Shown: piece after piece, positions 1 to 8,350 of the stretch
How positions within the stretch are numbered: the stretch's first letter is position 1
Layout: every line of letters starts with the position of its first letter
Source of the DNA: Candidatus Woesearchaeota archaeon
GTDB taxonomy: Archaea > Nanobdellota > Nanobdellia > Woesearchaeales > JAGVZT01
DNA length: 32,400 nt
Direction: 5' to 3'
Assembly (NCBI GenBank): GCA_018263355.1
Contig: JAANXH010000012.1
Coordinates: 1-32,400, forward strand
Translations under genes and position numbers: made by a program
Notes under the pieces: model-generated
What the model was told of the DNA's origin: nothing
What the model saw: the letters and a program-made list of their open reading frames with translations, nothing else
Database searches by the model: none

Positions 1-693
1 GAAAAAGAGATGAATAAGATAAGGCAAAGATATTGCGAGTTATTCAGAAAAGTTGGAGAAGTAAATCTTGGATTCATCATGCCTCTTTCTAAAAAGAATA
101 TTTCTGACTTGCCAATCTTAGCAGATTTTTATCAAACAAATTCTGATATCATCAACTTAGTTGTATTTACCACAATAAAAGAAATGCTCCCTAATAAAAC
201 CCTTGATAAAAGTTTAACCTTAACCATGCAAGAGGCTAGTTCAGCTGTCAAAGATGCATTTGGATTGTCTTACTGCGCTTATCTTGGCAAGAGTAAATTC
301 AATGGCGTTTCCTGGCTATTTTCCCTTTCTACTTATAAAAAAGGAAGGTTTTTAGGCTCCTTTGATGATAAGTTCTATAAATCTATACAGGAAAGATACT
401 ACAAAAAGAAGCATAAGCATTTTATTACAATCAATAATAAACCTATTAAAATGTCAAAATTATTATCTGGATTTACTAATAAATCTGTTAGAACAATAAT
501 AAAAAATTCAAAAAAATACAATGGAGATTATATTAATTCGCAAGTTGTTCTTTTAATAGATGCTCCTGATAAAATTAAGGATTCGTGGGATATATGTAAT
601 AGCTGCCCAGACGCAATGATATATAATAATAAACTTGTTCCATCATGCTTATTAGAAAGAGTAAAATCTGGAGAAAAAATATATCTTAACTAA
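1..693 (+). CDS. C-terminal part of a probable radical SAM protein (5' end outside window)
   Basis: The frame is open to the left window edge, so the ATG at base 10 is probably internal and the true start lies upstream. The visible part resembles the second half of radical SAM enzymes: a strand-rich segment ending in VMPLSKKN-like and VVFTTIKE-like stretches, then a short Cys-containing tail with CNSCPD and PSCLLE, like an auxiliary cluster or SPASM-type ending. The CxxxCxxC cluster motif would be in the missing N-terminal part, so the family call is inference. The stop overlaps the 3' end of the convergent GNAT gene by 8 bases. No substrate can be proposed. Confidence 0.45.
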   Translation, partial: EKEMNKIRQRYCELFRKVGEVNLGFIMPLSKKNISDLPILADFYQTNSDIINLVVFTTIKEMLPNKTLDKSLTLTMQEASSAVKDAFGLSYCAYLGKSKFNGVSWLFSLSTYKKGRFLGSFDDKFYKSIQERYYKKKHKHFITINNKPIKMSKLLSGFTNKSVRTIIKNSKKYNGDYINSQVVLLIDAPDKIKDSWDICNSCPDAMIYNNKLVPSCLLERVKSGEKIYLN

Positions 694-1690
694 GCTCAAA
701 AACTTCATATTCTGTTATTATTTCATATCCTTCATAAGGAAATTTTGTTACATTATTCCCTACTCTAATCAAGGGATAATAAAACTCCTTAAATCCCTCA
801 TCTTTTGCTCTTATATGTTGTGAATAAAGCAATGCACCAGCTATATTTTGTCTTCTCAACTCTGGTAAAACTCCTATTGTCTTAAGAATTATCTGCTCCT
901 TATTGTAAGGATTTGGCAATGAAAAACAAAAACCAATAGGCTTTTTTTCTTTATCTTCTGCAATCTCAATAAATGACAGATCAACATTATTCATAATATC
1001 CTGATAAAGATATTCAAACTCTTCAAAAGATAAAGGCACAAAATTCCAGCTTTCAGCGAATATTTGATTCGCTAGTTCTAAAATTATCTTTAAGTCATCT
1101 GAATTTTTATTGAATTTTCTTAACCTGAATCCATACCCTGACAAATCATCATGAGCTTTCTTAGTATAAGGTATTACATAATTGAAGTCTTGTCTTACAG
1201 CAGAAACATATTTCCCTGCATTTGTAAATCCTTTTTTCTTCCAAAAATCAATATAATAATCTTTACTAAATGGGTCAAACAAATCTGGCTTTCTTTTGCA
1301 TCTAGAGATAAATCTATAATTGTGCCATATTGTTAGATTAACAGGTCCCCTAAATTTCGAACATCCTTTTGTTCTTAACCAATTAATGCATTTATCTAAT
1401 AACAGACCACTAACTTTCTCATCTTTAACACAATCATAAAACCCAATTAAACCTATGTCTTTATTCCTATTATCTAAAATAGCTGAACAATGACCTAGTG
1501 TCTTTCCATCCTCTTGAATTATGTAATTACAGATTTCCCCATGTTCAAAAAAAGGATTATCTATATCTAACAATTTCCTAGTATTAGCTAATTGACCTGT
1601 AATCCTTAAATCATCAGAATAATGGATTTTTAAGAAATTAATATACTCTTCAATCTTCTCTTTTTCATGCTTATATTTGATTATTTCCAT
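686..1690 (-). CDS. GNAT-family N-acyltransferase with two GNAT-like halves
   Basis: A 334-residue protein. The C-terminal half (about residues 200-334) contains the acetyl-CoA pyrophosphate loop signature GVLPELRRQNIAGAL, typical of GNAT enzymes. The N-terminal half carries a degenerate GNAT-like fold with a KFRGPVNLTIWHNYR segment, comparable to the GPxNFS segment of YghO-like double-GNAT proteins. It is probably cytoplasmic and has no signal peptide. It starts 2 bases after the stop of the upstream PEP-synthase-like gene on the same strand, so the two are almost certainly co-transcribed. The acyl acceptor is unknown; the pairing with a phosphotransferase suggests joint modification of a small molecule, which is inference. 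Confidence 0.75.
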   Translation of the reverse strand: MEIIKYKHEKEKIEEYINFLKIHYSDDLRITGQLANTRKLLDIDNPFFEHGEICNYIIQEDGKTLGHCSAILDNRNKDIGLIGFYDCVKDEKVSGLLLDKCINWLRTKGCSKFRGPVNLTIWHNYRFISRCKRKPDLFDPFSKDYYIDFWKKKGFTNAGKYVSAVRQDFNYVIPYTKKAHDDLSGYGFRLRKFNKNSDDLKIILELANQIFAESWNFVPLSFEEFEYLYQDIMNNVDLSFIEIAEDKEKKPIGFCFSLPNPYNKEQIILKTIGVLPELRRQNIAGALLYSQHIRAKDEGFKEFYYPLIRVGNNVTKFPYEGYEIITEYEVFELS

Positions 1691-1692
1691 TT

Positions 1693-4083
1693 TTATTCAA
1701 TGCTTATTTTTCCAGTGTTTCCATCCATATTGATATTCTGTCCATCCTTTAATAATTTTGTTGCATTTTCAACTCCTATGATACAAGGAAGATTCAATTC
1801 TCTTGAAATTATGGCAGCATGAGACAATAATCCTCCATTTTCTACAATAAGCCCTTTGCAGATTCCAAATAAAGGAGTCCATCCAGGATCTGTATGTTTA
1901 ACAACAACAATCTCTAATGGTTTTTTTGGCAATTTAAATTCATGCATAACTGTTATCTTTCCAGATACGATTCCTGATGAGCATCCAATGCCTTTTAACT
2001 GCTTTGAACATTTTATTTTCTTAAAATCCTTTTGTTTTGGTAATTCATTACCTCTAGTAACTAATACATTGCCTAATTCAACTTTTTCATATTCTGCATA
2101 TTCCTTTTTTCTTCTAACTATAATCTCTTTTAATTCCGAGTTATCATTTTTAATAGCTGTTTCGATTTCATCTAGCTTCAGGTAAAAAATATCATTAAAA
2201 TTATCTATTATTCTTTTAGTCTCTAATTTCTTACCGATTGCAATAAATAATCTTCTTGTATAACTAAATGCCTGAGACCGTAATAACCTTAGTTCCTCCC
2301 TATGTTTTAAATAGTGCTTTGATCTCTTTGAAAGAATATTCAATACAAGCCCCTTATAAAAAGGAAGATTTATTTTTTCTCCATTTAATGTTTTCTTCTT
2401 ATTTCTTGTTTTATATTGGTACAATAGTTGCGGTAAAAATTCAGGATCAGAATCTAAGTCTTTCGCTTCTAACTTAAGTTCATTGGCAAATCTTCCCCCA
2501 TATAAACTTAAATATTCTTCAATTAGATTATTCAGAGATACATCATTCATCATCTCTTTGTAGCATAGATTCCAATTAGAATTTTTGGCAAGAGTTATTA
2601 GTTTATTATTCTTATAAAATTCCTCAGATAAATTCCTAAGAGCATTTACCTGTTGAGCACTAACTAATGATTTAATAGAAGTAATCTGAGAAAGTATCTG
2701 GCTGTCATTAAGCCCATATCTTTTTGCATATTTTTTAAAAAAACCAAACCAAGTCATTGCTAGAAAATCATTGTCTACTGTTATGCTCCATTTTTTAAGC
2801 AGATTTTCCTGAAAATCCTCAAACCACATCCATAGTTTATTTAGTTCAGCTTGCTCAAAATTATTCTCTTTGGCATGTCTCAAATAATTTTTTACATCTT
2901 TTTTGAATTTCCTAATATCCTTCTCAAATCTAAAAATCCTATAAATAATGTATGGGTAATAACGGAGCTTATCTATGAGATTTACATTCTGATGGTGCTC
3001 CTTATTCAGTTCTGCCCTGTTTTTTGCAGAGATCATCATATCTAGATTTCTCTTATTTCTTTCATAGCCAGGGAATAGGGTAAGCATCTTATACCAATTT
3101 AGAATATTATAATAAAATCTTCCATAGAAAAATCCAAGCAGATTCTCAAAAACATCCGAATATTTCTCAATTTTTCTGGGATTAATGTTTGATGTTATTG
3201 CTAAATCTCTATATACTTGCGTATAGATGAATTTTGCAAAAGAGCAGGTTAGAGGCAATACAATTCCGCTGTAGCTTTCAGCTATATTTGAATTATCCCA
3301 TACATTAATTTGTTCATGCACATTCTTTGTTATTGCTCTTGATTGCAATATCCAGAGTTTATCATTAGCGTAACACCACTCTATATCTTGAGGTTTATTA
3401 AAATAGGATTCTATTTTTCTGCAATTTTGAGTTACTTCTTTTAAGATTTTATTAGGTATATTGTTTTTCGGAATTTTATTATATTGAATAAATATCTCAT
3501 TAACTCCTTTTCCCAGAACAGCATTTTCTCCATGTCCTTTAACCGCATTGATCAACATTCCCTTTTTATTATTATATTCGGTTTGAGTGAATGTAATGCC
3601 TGAATATTCTGGATCAATGTAATTTTGAACTATCAACGATATCTCTGGAAAGGTGTTCATGCCAATTAATTTACAATAATTCCAAACTCTTTCTGAAAAT
3701 GCCGAACTTAAGACATACTTGAAATCCTCTTCAAATTGTTTATTATTTTCTGTAATTTTTGATTCATAAATCCCTGCAAAACTATGTTTCTTCCCATCTT
3801 CACCTAATGCAGATGAACGGACTATTAGTTTCTTATCCAACTCATTTAGATTTAGAAAATTCAGGTTTAATCCGCTTTTAATTATCTTATCCCTTATTAA
3901 CTGCCTATTTTTAGAGTCATTATCAAATGCTTTATTTATTTCATTTTTACTAATTCCAATTTTTTCTAAAATCTTATATATCTCATTAGAGGGAATGCTA
4001 AAGAAAGCAGGAACATTGTACGAATTCTTAAGTAATAACAAATTTTTTGCCTTATTGCCTATCTCATTAACTGCCAATTTCAT
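1693..4083 (-). CDS. PEP-synthase / rifampin-phosphotransferase-like dikinase
   Basis: A 796-residue protein. Residues about 1-260 match the PPDK/PEP-synthase ATP-grasp domain (KLIVRSSALGEDG, then PEYSGITFT and DIEWCYANDKLWILQSRA). A long middle region (about 270-700) follows, and the C-terminus is a swivelling phosphohistidine domain with GGLLSHAAI, whose His755 would be the phosphorylated residue. The PEP/pyruvate-binding TIM barrel that ends true PEP synthase is absent. The order ATP-grasp, middle domain, His domain is that of rifampin phosphotransferase, which moves the beta-phosphate of ATP to a small molecule. The substrate here is unknown. It heads a two-gene operon with the GNAT gene and is transcribed divergently from the membrane-protein pair. 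Confidence 0.8.
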   Translation of the reverse strand: MKLAVNEIGNKAKNLLLLKNSYNVPAFFSIPSNEIYKILEKIGISKNEINKAFDNDSKNRQLIRDKIIKSGLNLNFLNLNELDKKLIVRSSALGEDGKKHSFAGIYESKITENNKQFEEDFKYVLSSAFSERVWNYCKLIGMNTFPEISLIVQNYIDPEYSGITFTQTEYNNKKGMLINAVKGHGENAVLGKGVNEIFIQYNKIPKNNIPNKILKEVTQNCRKIESYFNKPQDIEWCYANDKLWILQSRAITKNVHEQINVWDNSNIAESYSGIVLPLTCSFAKFIYTQVYRDLAITSNINPRKIEKYSDVFENLLGFFYGRFYYNILNWYKMLTLFPGYERNKRNLDMMISAKNRAELNKEHHQNVNLIDKLRYYPYIIYRIFRFEKDIRKFKKDVKNYLRHAKENNFEQAELNKLWMWFEDFQENLLKKWSITVDNDFLAMTWFGFFKKYAKRYGLNDSQILSQITSIKSLVSAQQVNALRNLSEEFYKNNKLITLAKNSNWNLCYKEMMNDVSLNNLIEEYLSLYGGRFANELKLEAKDLDSDPEFLPQLLYQYKTRNKKKTLNGEKINLPFYKGLVLNILSKRSKHYLKHREELRLLRSQAFSYTRRLFIAIGKKLETKRIIDNFNDIFYLKLDEIETAIKNDNSELKEIIVRRKKEYAEYEKVELGNVLVTRGNELPKQKDFKKIKCSKQLKGIGCSSGIVSGKITVMHEFKLPKKPLEIVVVKHTDPGWTPLFGICKGLIVENGGLLSHAAIISRELNLPCIIGVENATKLLKDGQNINMDGNTGKISIE

Positions 4084-4104
4084 TATAGCACTTAAAAAGA
4101 AACA

Positions 4105-4118
4105 TTTATATATAAATA
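4105..4118. promoter_or_regulatory. TATA-box region between divergent genes
   Basis: The AT block TTTATATATAAATA is nearly symmetric. It lies 20-33 bases before the ATG at 4138 and about 22-35 bases before the start of the minus-strand gene at 4083, the usual distance for archaeal leaderless promoters, so it could serve both directions. Confidence 0.6.
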
Positions 4119-4137
4119 TTGGTAAATTAGAAGTAAT

Positions 4138-4665
4138 ATGATATTTGAGATATCCATAATCGTACTAGCATTGGTTTTCTCGTTAATCTTATTTAAGTCA
4201 GATAAGCATATCTTCAAGAAATTCGGATTAGCATTAATTGCAGTCCTATTGTTTGAATATTTTACTCAGGCACTTTGGTTAAATAAAGGTTTAGCACCAT
4301 GGGCTTACCTATACTTAGACGTAAGTTGGATAATAGGTTTAGGTTGGGCAACAATAATTATCGTAATGAGATCTATTACAGATATGTATTTTCCTTCTTT
4401 TTCTAACAGGTTAAAATTCTTTATTAACTTGATTCTGATTGGCATTGTCGGATTCTTTGCAGAATGGGTTGTTCTTGGATTGGACATTAGAGAATACTCT
4501 GAAGCTGTTAAGAATACACTTAGCGGAATAACAATTGGTCCAGTTCCAATAGAAGCCATTTATTATATCCCTGTTTTCATGGCATTAGTTTTATCATTTA
4601 ATCTTTATTGGGAATCTTTGCTTAACATTAATGAATCCAAATTAAAGAGGAAATCATCAAAATGA
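4138..4665 (+). CDS. Multi-pass membrane protein, copy 1 of a tandem paralogous pair
   Basis: A 175-residue hydrophobic protein with about five predicted membrane helices and no recognised family. A central YLDVSWIIGLGW segment is matched by YHDVSWIITLGW in the next gene, and a late segment (ITIGPVPIEAIYYIPV) also has a counterpart there, so the two are tandem duplicates. The stop overlaps the next start as ATGA, implying translational coupling. It is the first gene after the divergent TATA region. The conserved D and W residues inside a membrane segment are candidates for function, but no activity can be assigned. Confidence 0.7.
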   Translation: MIFEISIIVLALVFSLILFKSDKHIFKKFGLALIAVLLFEYFTQALWLNKGLAPWAYLYLDVSWIIGLGWATIIIVMRSITDMYFPSFSNRLKFFINLILIGIVGFFAEWVVLGLDIREYSEAVKNTLSGITIGPVPIEAIYYIPVFMALVLSFNLYWESLLNINESKLKRKSSK

Positions 4666-5180
4666 GTGGAATATTGATTTTTGAAATAAGCATGATTTTG
4701 GTATCTGTAGGAATCTGGTTTTATATGAAGAAAAATAATTATAAGAACATCTTACAGAAAATGCTTGTTTTATTTATTGCTGTTTTACTCTTTGAAATTA
4801 TGAGTGAACCAATGTGGAGAAATTTTCTATTGCATAGGTGGACATTCATTTATCATGATGTATCGTGGATCATCACATTAGGATGGGTGAATATCTTTAT
4901 GGTTTCCATGCTACTAGTAGATAAGCTATTCAGCAAATATACTGAAAAAGCAAAATTCTGGCTTTATTTGTTATTTGTAACTATTATCACTACACCTATA
5001 GAAGTAATACTTCTAAATACTGGAATTAGAGGATATGATGCTGTATTAACAAGCACCATGACAGGAATAACTATTCCTTTTACATCTGCACCAATAGAGA
5101 TAATTATGGTAATCCCAATAATTGCAGCTTTGATTATACCTTTCTATAAAATAATGTTAAATTTGTTTAAACTTGATTAA
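4662..5180 (+). CDS. Multi-pass membrane protein, copy 2 of a tandem paralogous pair
   Basis: A 172-residue membrane protein that follows its paralogue with a 4-base ATGA overlap. It shares the HDVSWIITLGW motif, the preceding conserved LLFEI..P/Q..W segment, and the ITIPFTSAPIEIIMVIP motif near the C-terminus. The two have clearly diverged, so the duplication is not recent; they may form a heterodimer (inference). The first attC flanking region begins directly after the stop codon. Confidence 0.7.
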   Translation: MSGILIFEISMILVSVGIWFYMKKNNYKNILQKMLVLFIAVLLFEIMSEPMWRNFLLHRWTFIYHDVSWIITLGWVNIFMVSMLLVDKLFSKYTEKAKFWLYLLFVTIITTPIEVILLNTGIRGYDAVLTSTMTGITIPFTSAPIEIIMVIPIIAALIIPFYKIMLNLFKLD

Positions 5181-5638
5181 GTTTTCTCGCCCCTAGATAC
5201 TTGTTCTTGATAGCTCACTTTGTTCGCACTGATTGAACGGAACTCCCCCTTGATGTATTGACTTGATGAGCCTTCGGCTTTGATGAAAAAAGAACTCCCC
5301 TCGATACTTGTTCTCTATGGCACTTCGTGCTTGAAGGAACGGAACTCTCCAGTGCTACGCACATGCTCAAAAATGGAACATTTTTGGCACGTAAAAATGC
5401 TACGCATTTTTTGTGCAAGAAAAACTTGGTTTTTCTTTGCATCCTAAAAATCTTTGATTTTTATGATATACACTCCCTACGGTCGAATTTATTGGAAATG
5501 GAAATTTTACTTTTCGGAACGAAATTTCCCAGAACTCCGCAAACATATCGTTGTAAATATTGATTGTGTAACTTGAAAGAACCTGCTTCTTAAAGTCGCT
5601 GTATTTCTTTAAATGTTTGCTCGTAACTGGGAAAGTAT
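5181..5638 (+). other. Non-coding left flank of the cassette array
   Basis: About 460 bases without a credible gene. It holds CTTCGGC-type hairpins, a copy of a dispersed hairpin repeat (5352-5470) and the pattern ACTCCCTACGGTCGAATTTATT, a degenerate form of the UNCG-loop hairpin block found before other attC sites. Its first bases (AAGTTTTCTCGCCCC) resemble the outer arm of the solitary site at 26369. The ORFs called here (75 aa minus, 78 aa plus) follow the repeats and look spurious. Confidence 0.6.
5352..5470 (+). repeat. Dispersed hairpin repeat, copy 1
   Basis: GTGCTACGCACATGCTC followed by the hairpin CAAAAATGGAACATTTTTGG and, after an insert, CCTAAAAATCTTTGATTTTTATGATAT. The same blocks recur in the same order at 12295-12360, and part recurs inverted near 26401-26430. 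Confidence 0.75.
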
Positions 5639-5800
5639 TTAACAGGGCTTATACGGTTCGGAACGACCGCCTTCGGCTATTTTGCCAAGCAAAATTCGTT
5701 CCTCTCCCAAATGCTTTAATCTTCACCTTAACACTACACCCTAACCTACGTGTTGACACGCCTAGAAGTTAAATCACTTCGCATAAGCCCAATGTTATAT
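5639..5800 (+). other. attC-like site 1 (162 bp)
   Basis: R'' side TTAACAGGGCTTAT pairs with ATAAGCCC-AA-TGTTATA. Eight L-type bases pair perfectly, AA is bulged beside TGTTA, and R' GTTATAT begins at 5794. The interior holds smaller hairpins (GCCTTCGGC). The predicted crossover is G|TTA at 5794/5795. Confidence 0.75.
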
Positions 5801-6025
5801 TCAATTCTACGGTTATTAGGTTTTAAAAAAAAGCCAAAGAGGTAGAACTTTGCGGACGCAACTTTACCCCACTTTGTTTCACTCGTAGGGTAAAGGAATA
5901 TAACACGAATTAAGCAGTTCACTCGTCGCTCGCCTCCTCGCTTCTCGTTCTCCAAAATTTAATTTTCCATCTCTGTTCCGCCTTCGGCTACACGAGGGAA
6001 AATCAAACTTCGCTTAATTCGGATG
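5795..6025 (+). mobile_element. Cassette A: gene-less cassette
   Basis: The interval between crossover points of sites 1 and 2 is only about 230 bp. It contains the short pair TTCTAC (5805) / GTAGAA (5842), then ACTTTGCGGACG, a motif also found before site 10 (26744-26756) and in the remnant at about 30740. There is no start codon with a credible ORF. It looks like a cassette reduced to flanking structure plus attC. Confidence 0.6.
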
Positions 6026-6031
6026 TTATGT
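5899..6031 (+). other. attC-like site 2 (133 bp)
   Basis: TATAACA-CGAATTAAGC pairs with GCTTAATTCG-GA-TGTTATG, a 10-bp perfect inner stem with GA bulged. R' GTTATGT begins at 6025. GTTATG is also seen in Vibrio-type attC sites. Confidence 0.78.
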
Positions 6032-6073
6032 GCAATTGGGCTACGGGGCGCTTAAATCTAAAATCATAACAAG

Positions 6074-6083
6074 ATTTAAATAA
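6074..6083 (+). promoter_or_regulatory. TATA box of cassette B gene
   Basis: ATTTAAATAA centred about 28 bases upstream of the ATG at 6106, inside the cassette, so the gene has its own promoter. Confidence 0.55.
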
Positions 6084-6105
6084 TAATTGAACTAAAGTAT
6101 ATTAT

Positions 6106-6936
6106 ATGATGAAAAAAATACTACTATTTACAATTTTAATTGTATTTGCTCTATCCCTTTCCGATTCTGTTTTTGCCTGTTCTCCTGCTCCAAATTATAT
6201 CAGTATTTCCTGTACTCCAACGAATACATTAGATGAAAATGAACTGCCTCAAGGATACAGATTTTACAATGAAAAACTAACATTATCTTCTGGTTACAAA
6301 TTTGAATCAGTTGATGAAAACTTTGATTTCCTAACATCTAACTGTCAAGAAGATGTTGAATCTGTAAAACCAGAATTGATAAATTTGTTTAAGGAGTACA
6401 ATTCGAAAGAACACAGATACTTTACTCATGAAAGAACAGAAATTGTCCCTTATGACGAAACCTTAATTGAAAATAATAAAAATAGCAGATACAACCCAGA
6501 TAATGTAGGTAATTGTTATTTTGAAAATGTTTACAAACTTGGTGATTTTGTAGTTAATGAGGGTGGTATGAGAGATTATTGTCATTTAACAGGTGGAGGT
6601 GGTGGAATGTGTCCTCACGCCACAAAATTACATTTACAATTTTTTGGATTTATATTAACCAATCCAAATGTTAATACACTCCCATATTTATTTGGTTATT
6701 TGATTGCAATAGGCGTTGTTATTGGTTTCATAGTATATCTTTTTAAAAGAAAAGAATTGAAATTGTTTTTCAAACCAAATAAATTCAATATCATTTTCAC
6801 TTTGGTTTTAGGTATTCCAACATTTTTGTTATTTTTACTGTTTACAGGGATAGAGCAAATTATTGTTTGGATTATTGGATATTATATTTTTTCATCAACT
6901 ATAAAATATATTTATTTAAGACTTAAGAAGAAGTAA
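6106..6936 (+). CDS. Exported Cys-containing protein with C-terminal membrane helices (cassette B)
   Basis: A 276-residue protein of unknown family. Residues 1-24 form a signal peptide (MMKKILLFTILIVFALSL) ending VFA before Cys25, so cleavage or lipidation there is plausible. An extracytoplasmic domain with several Cys residues and a Gly run (TGGGGGMC) extends to about residue 190. Three hydrophobic helices follow, with a Lys-rich end. It is the only gene in its cassette, reads toward attC site 3, and has its own TATA box. Confidence 0.7.
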   Translation: MMKKILLFTILIVFALSLSDSVFACSPAPNYISISCTPTNTLDENELPQGYRFYNEKLTLSSGYKFESVDENFDFLTSNCQEDVESVKPELINLFKEYNSKEHRYFTHERTEIVPYDETLIENNKNSRYNPDNVGNCYFENVYKLGDFVVNEGGMRDYCHLTGGGGGMCPHATKLHLQFFGFILTNPNVNTLPYLFGYLIAIGVVIGFIVYLFKRKELKLFFKPNKFNIIFTLVLGIPTFLLFLLFTGIEQIIVWIIGYYIFSSTIKYIYLRLKKK

Positions 6937-7015
6937 CGGGCCCCTTCGCCCGACTTTCTCCGCTTCGCTCCGAACCCCATTGCATTCTCACTTCGCTACG
7001 CTTCGTTCGGGTCAC

Positions 7016-7039
7016 TTAACAAGGATCCTGATGTTAGTT
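7016..7039 (+). other. attC-like site 3 (24 bp, minimal)
   Basis: CTTAACA-AGGATCCT-GA-TGTTAG: the inner stem is the perfect palindrome AGGATCCT with essentially no loop, and GA is bulged as in the long sites. R' GTTAGTT begins at 7033. It is much shorter than usual bacterial attC sites. The core is identical to site 4. Confidence 0.65.
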
Positions 7040-7084
7040 TCAATTTTCAAAAATCCTAAAAACTAGAAAGGGAAGGGGAACAAT

Positions 7085-8050
7085 CTAATAAAATGTAGAA
7101 TCTTTGTTTCCAGATTCAACATCTGCATTGCATCTTGAGATAGACCTTTCAACTGCAGTTTCTTTAACACCGTTACCCAATTGCATATTATCACAAATAG
7201 AAGAGTCTTGAGTGTCTACTGCAATATTTCTATAGCATTCATACTTCAAGGCAGAATTTGCAATTCTTGAACATACATTTGAATTTAATACGTCCTTTGC
7301 TATATTGAACATACATACATCAAGATTATCTGCATTTTCACATTCAGATAAATCAACTTCAAAAGATAAACATTTTTGATTTAAATCAGGATCAGTTATT
7401 TTTGAACAAGATTTAAGTCCTAAAAAACATTCATCTTTGATTTTATCCCAAGCGATATCTTCACATATTGTTTCATCTTCATTGTTAATTGCAATATTTT
7501 TTATACATTCCGCATAAAAAGTTCCGGATTTACCTTTAATATTCTCACACAATTCAATATTTAAGGATGTATAAGATATTCCAAGATAACATTGATCTTC
7601 CGTAGTATCTCTTTCAATTAACTTACATTTTGAAAAATCAGATGTTGTTCTTGCTACTCCTTTATAGCACACTTCTTTACTTAGTTGCGTTTGGAGTTTA
7701 TTGCAAATTGATATATCTCCTACTTCAATTCCAACAGTAGAATAGCATTCATATTTAAAATCAGTATCAATGTAATCACAAATCTTAACTTCTTTTTCTT
7801 GAACTGCGATATCTATATAACAGTTATACCTTGGATAAGAAATTGCAAGACCTTTTTCAATTAATGGTAATTTATCACACCCTTGTAACCTAGGATCATT
7901 ATTAGTGGGTAATTCATTAGTTTGATTGTCGATGGATTCTTGGGTATTTTCTTTAGGTACATCAATAACAGGAGTTTGAGTATTACATCCGATGATGATT
8001 AATATCATTATAACAAGAATCCCATATTTAAAATTATATTTGAGGTTCAT
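7085..8050 (-). CDS. Lipoprotein with Cys-rich tandem repeats (cassette C, reversed)
   Basis: A 321-residue protein. The signal peptide ends in a lipobox, ILIIIGC, making Cys22 the likely lipidated residue; a Ser/Thr/Asn/Pro-rich linker follows. From about residue 55 it is built of irregular 18-35-residue repeats in which a DxxxC(xx)I-type element alternates with a C(Y/F/I)xxxA/G-type element, giving about two Cys per repeat and probable disulfide-clamped helical hairpins. No catalytic motif is seen; binding or surface display is likely (inference). It is transcribed opposite to the array polarity. A TATA-like ATTTAAATAC lies 21-30 bases upstream (8071-8080). Confidence 0.75.
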   Translation of the reverse strand: MNLKYNFKYGILVIMILIIIGCNTQTPVIDVPKENTQESIDNQTNELPTNNDPRLQGCDKLPLIEKGLAISYPRYNCYIDIAVQEKEVKICDYIDTDFKYECYSTVGIEVGDISICNKLQTQLSKEVCYKGVARTTSDFSKCKLIERDTTEDQCYLGISYTSLNIELCENIKGKSGTFYAECIKNIAINNEDETICEDIAWDKIKDECFLGLKSCSKITDPDLNQKCLSFEVDLSECENADNLDVCMFNIAKDVLNSNVCSRIANSALKYECYRNIAVDTQDSSICDNMQLGNGVKETAVERSISRCNADVESGNKDSTFY

Positions 8051-8070
8051 AATACAATATTTTTTATTAA

Positions 8071-8080
8071 GTATTTAAAT
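8071..8080 (-). promoter_or_regulatory. TATA box of cassette C gene
   Basis: On the minus strand ATTTAAATAC, 21-30 bases before the ATG at 8050. The nearly leaderless spacing is typical of archaea. Confidence 0.55.
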
Positions 8081-8218
8081 AATTCTATAGTTTCTCGAAA
8101 TGGAAGTTATTTGTTCCCCTTCCCTTAATTCTTTAACATTTAAGGGGCTTCGCCCTTTAAGACGGATTTTTGAAAACTTTTCGGGCGAAATTTTTCCATA
8201 CGTTGTATGGAAAAAGAA

Positions 8219-8243
8219 ACTAACAAGGATCCTGATGTTAGTT
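8219..8243 (+). other. attC-like site 4 (25 bp, minimal)
   Basis: ACTAACA-AGGATCCT-GA-TGTTAGT with the same core as site 3. R' GTTAGTT begins at 8237. It is preceded by the hairpin CCATACGTTGTATGG. Confidence 0.65.
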
Positions 8244-8319
8244 ACAATTTAGTTTAAGTTTAAACGTTCTTTTAGAAAAAGAACCAAAAAAAGAGTTGGG
8301 GCAAATTAAAAAAGAAAAT

Positions 8320-8330
8320 CTTATAAATTA
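8320..8330 (+). promoter_or_regulatory. TATA box of cassette D gene
   Basis: CTTATAAATTA, 21-31 bases before the ATG at 8351, between the inner left arm and the gene. Confidence 0.6.
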
Positions 8331-8350
8331 GTGAAATTCTTAAGTATTTA

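Larger units (their letters stand above)
6026..7033 (+). mobile_element. Cassette B with inverted arms
   Basis: Left arm TGCAATTGGGCTACGGGGCG (6031-6050) pairs imperfectly with CGCTCCGAACCCCATTGCA (6966-6984), bracketing the single gene. Start and end are the G|TTA points of sites 2 and 3. Confidence 0.7.
7034..8237 (+). mobile_element. Cassette C with two perfect arm pairs
   Basis: Outer pair: TTTTCAAAAATCC (7044-7056) and GGATTTTTGAAAA (8164-8176), 13 of 13. Inner pair: GGGAAGGGGAACAA (7070-7083) and TTGTTCCCCTTCCC (8111-8124), 14 of 14. Both bracket the minus-strand lipoprotein gene. Confidence 0.8.

Noticed and set aside
5215-5955. ORFs of 75, 78 and 69 aa in the left flank and across attC sites 1 and 2
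   Set aside because: They follow structured non-coding repeats, are composed of hairpin sequence and lack promoters.
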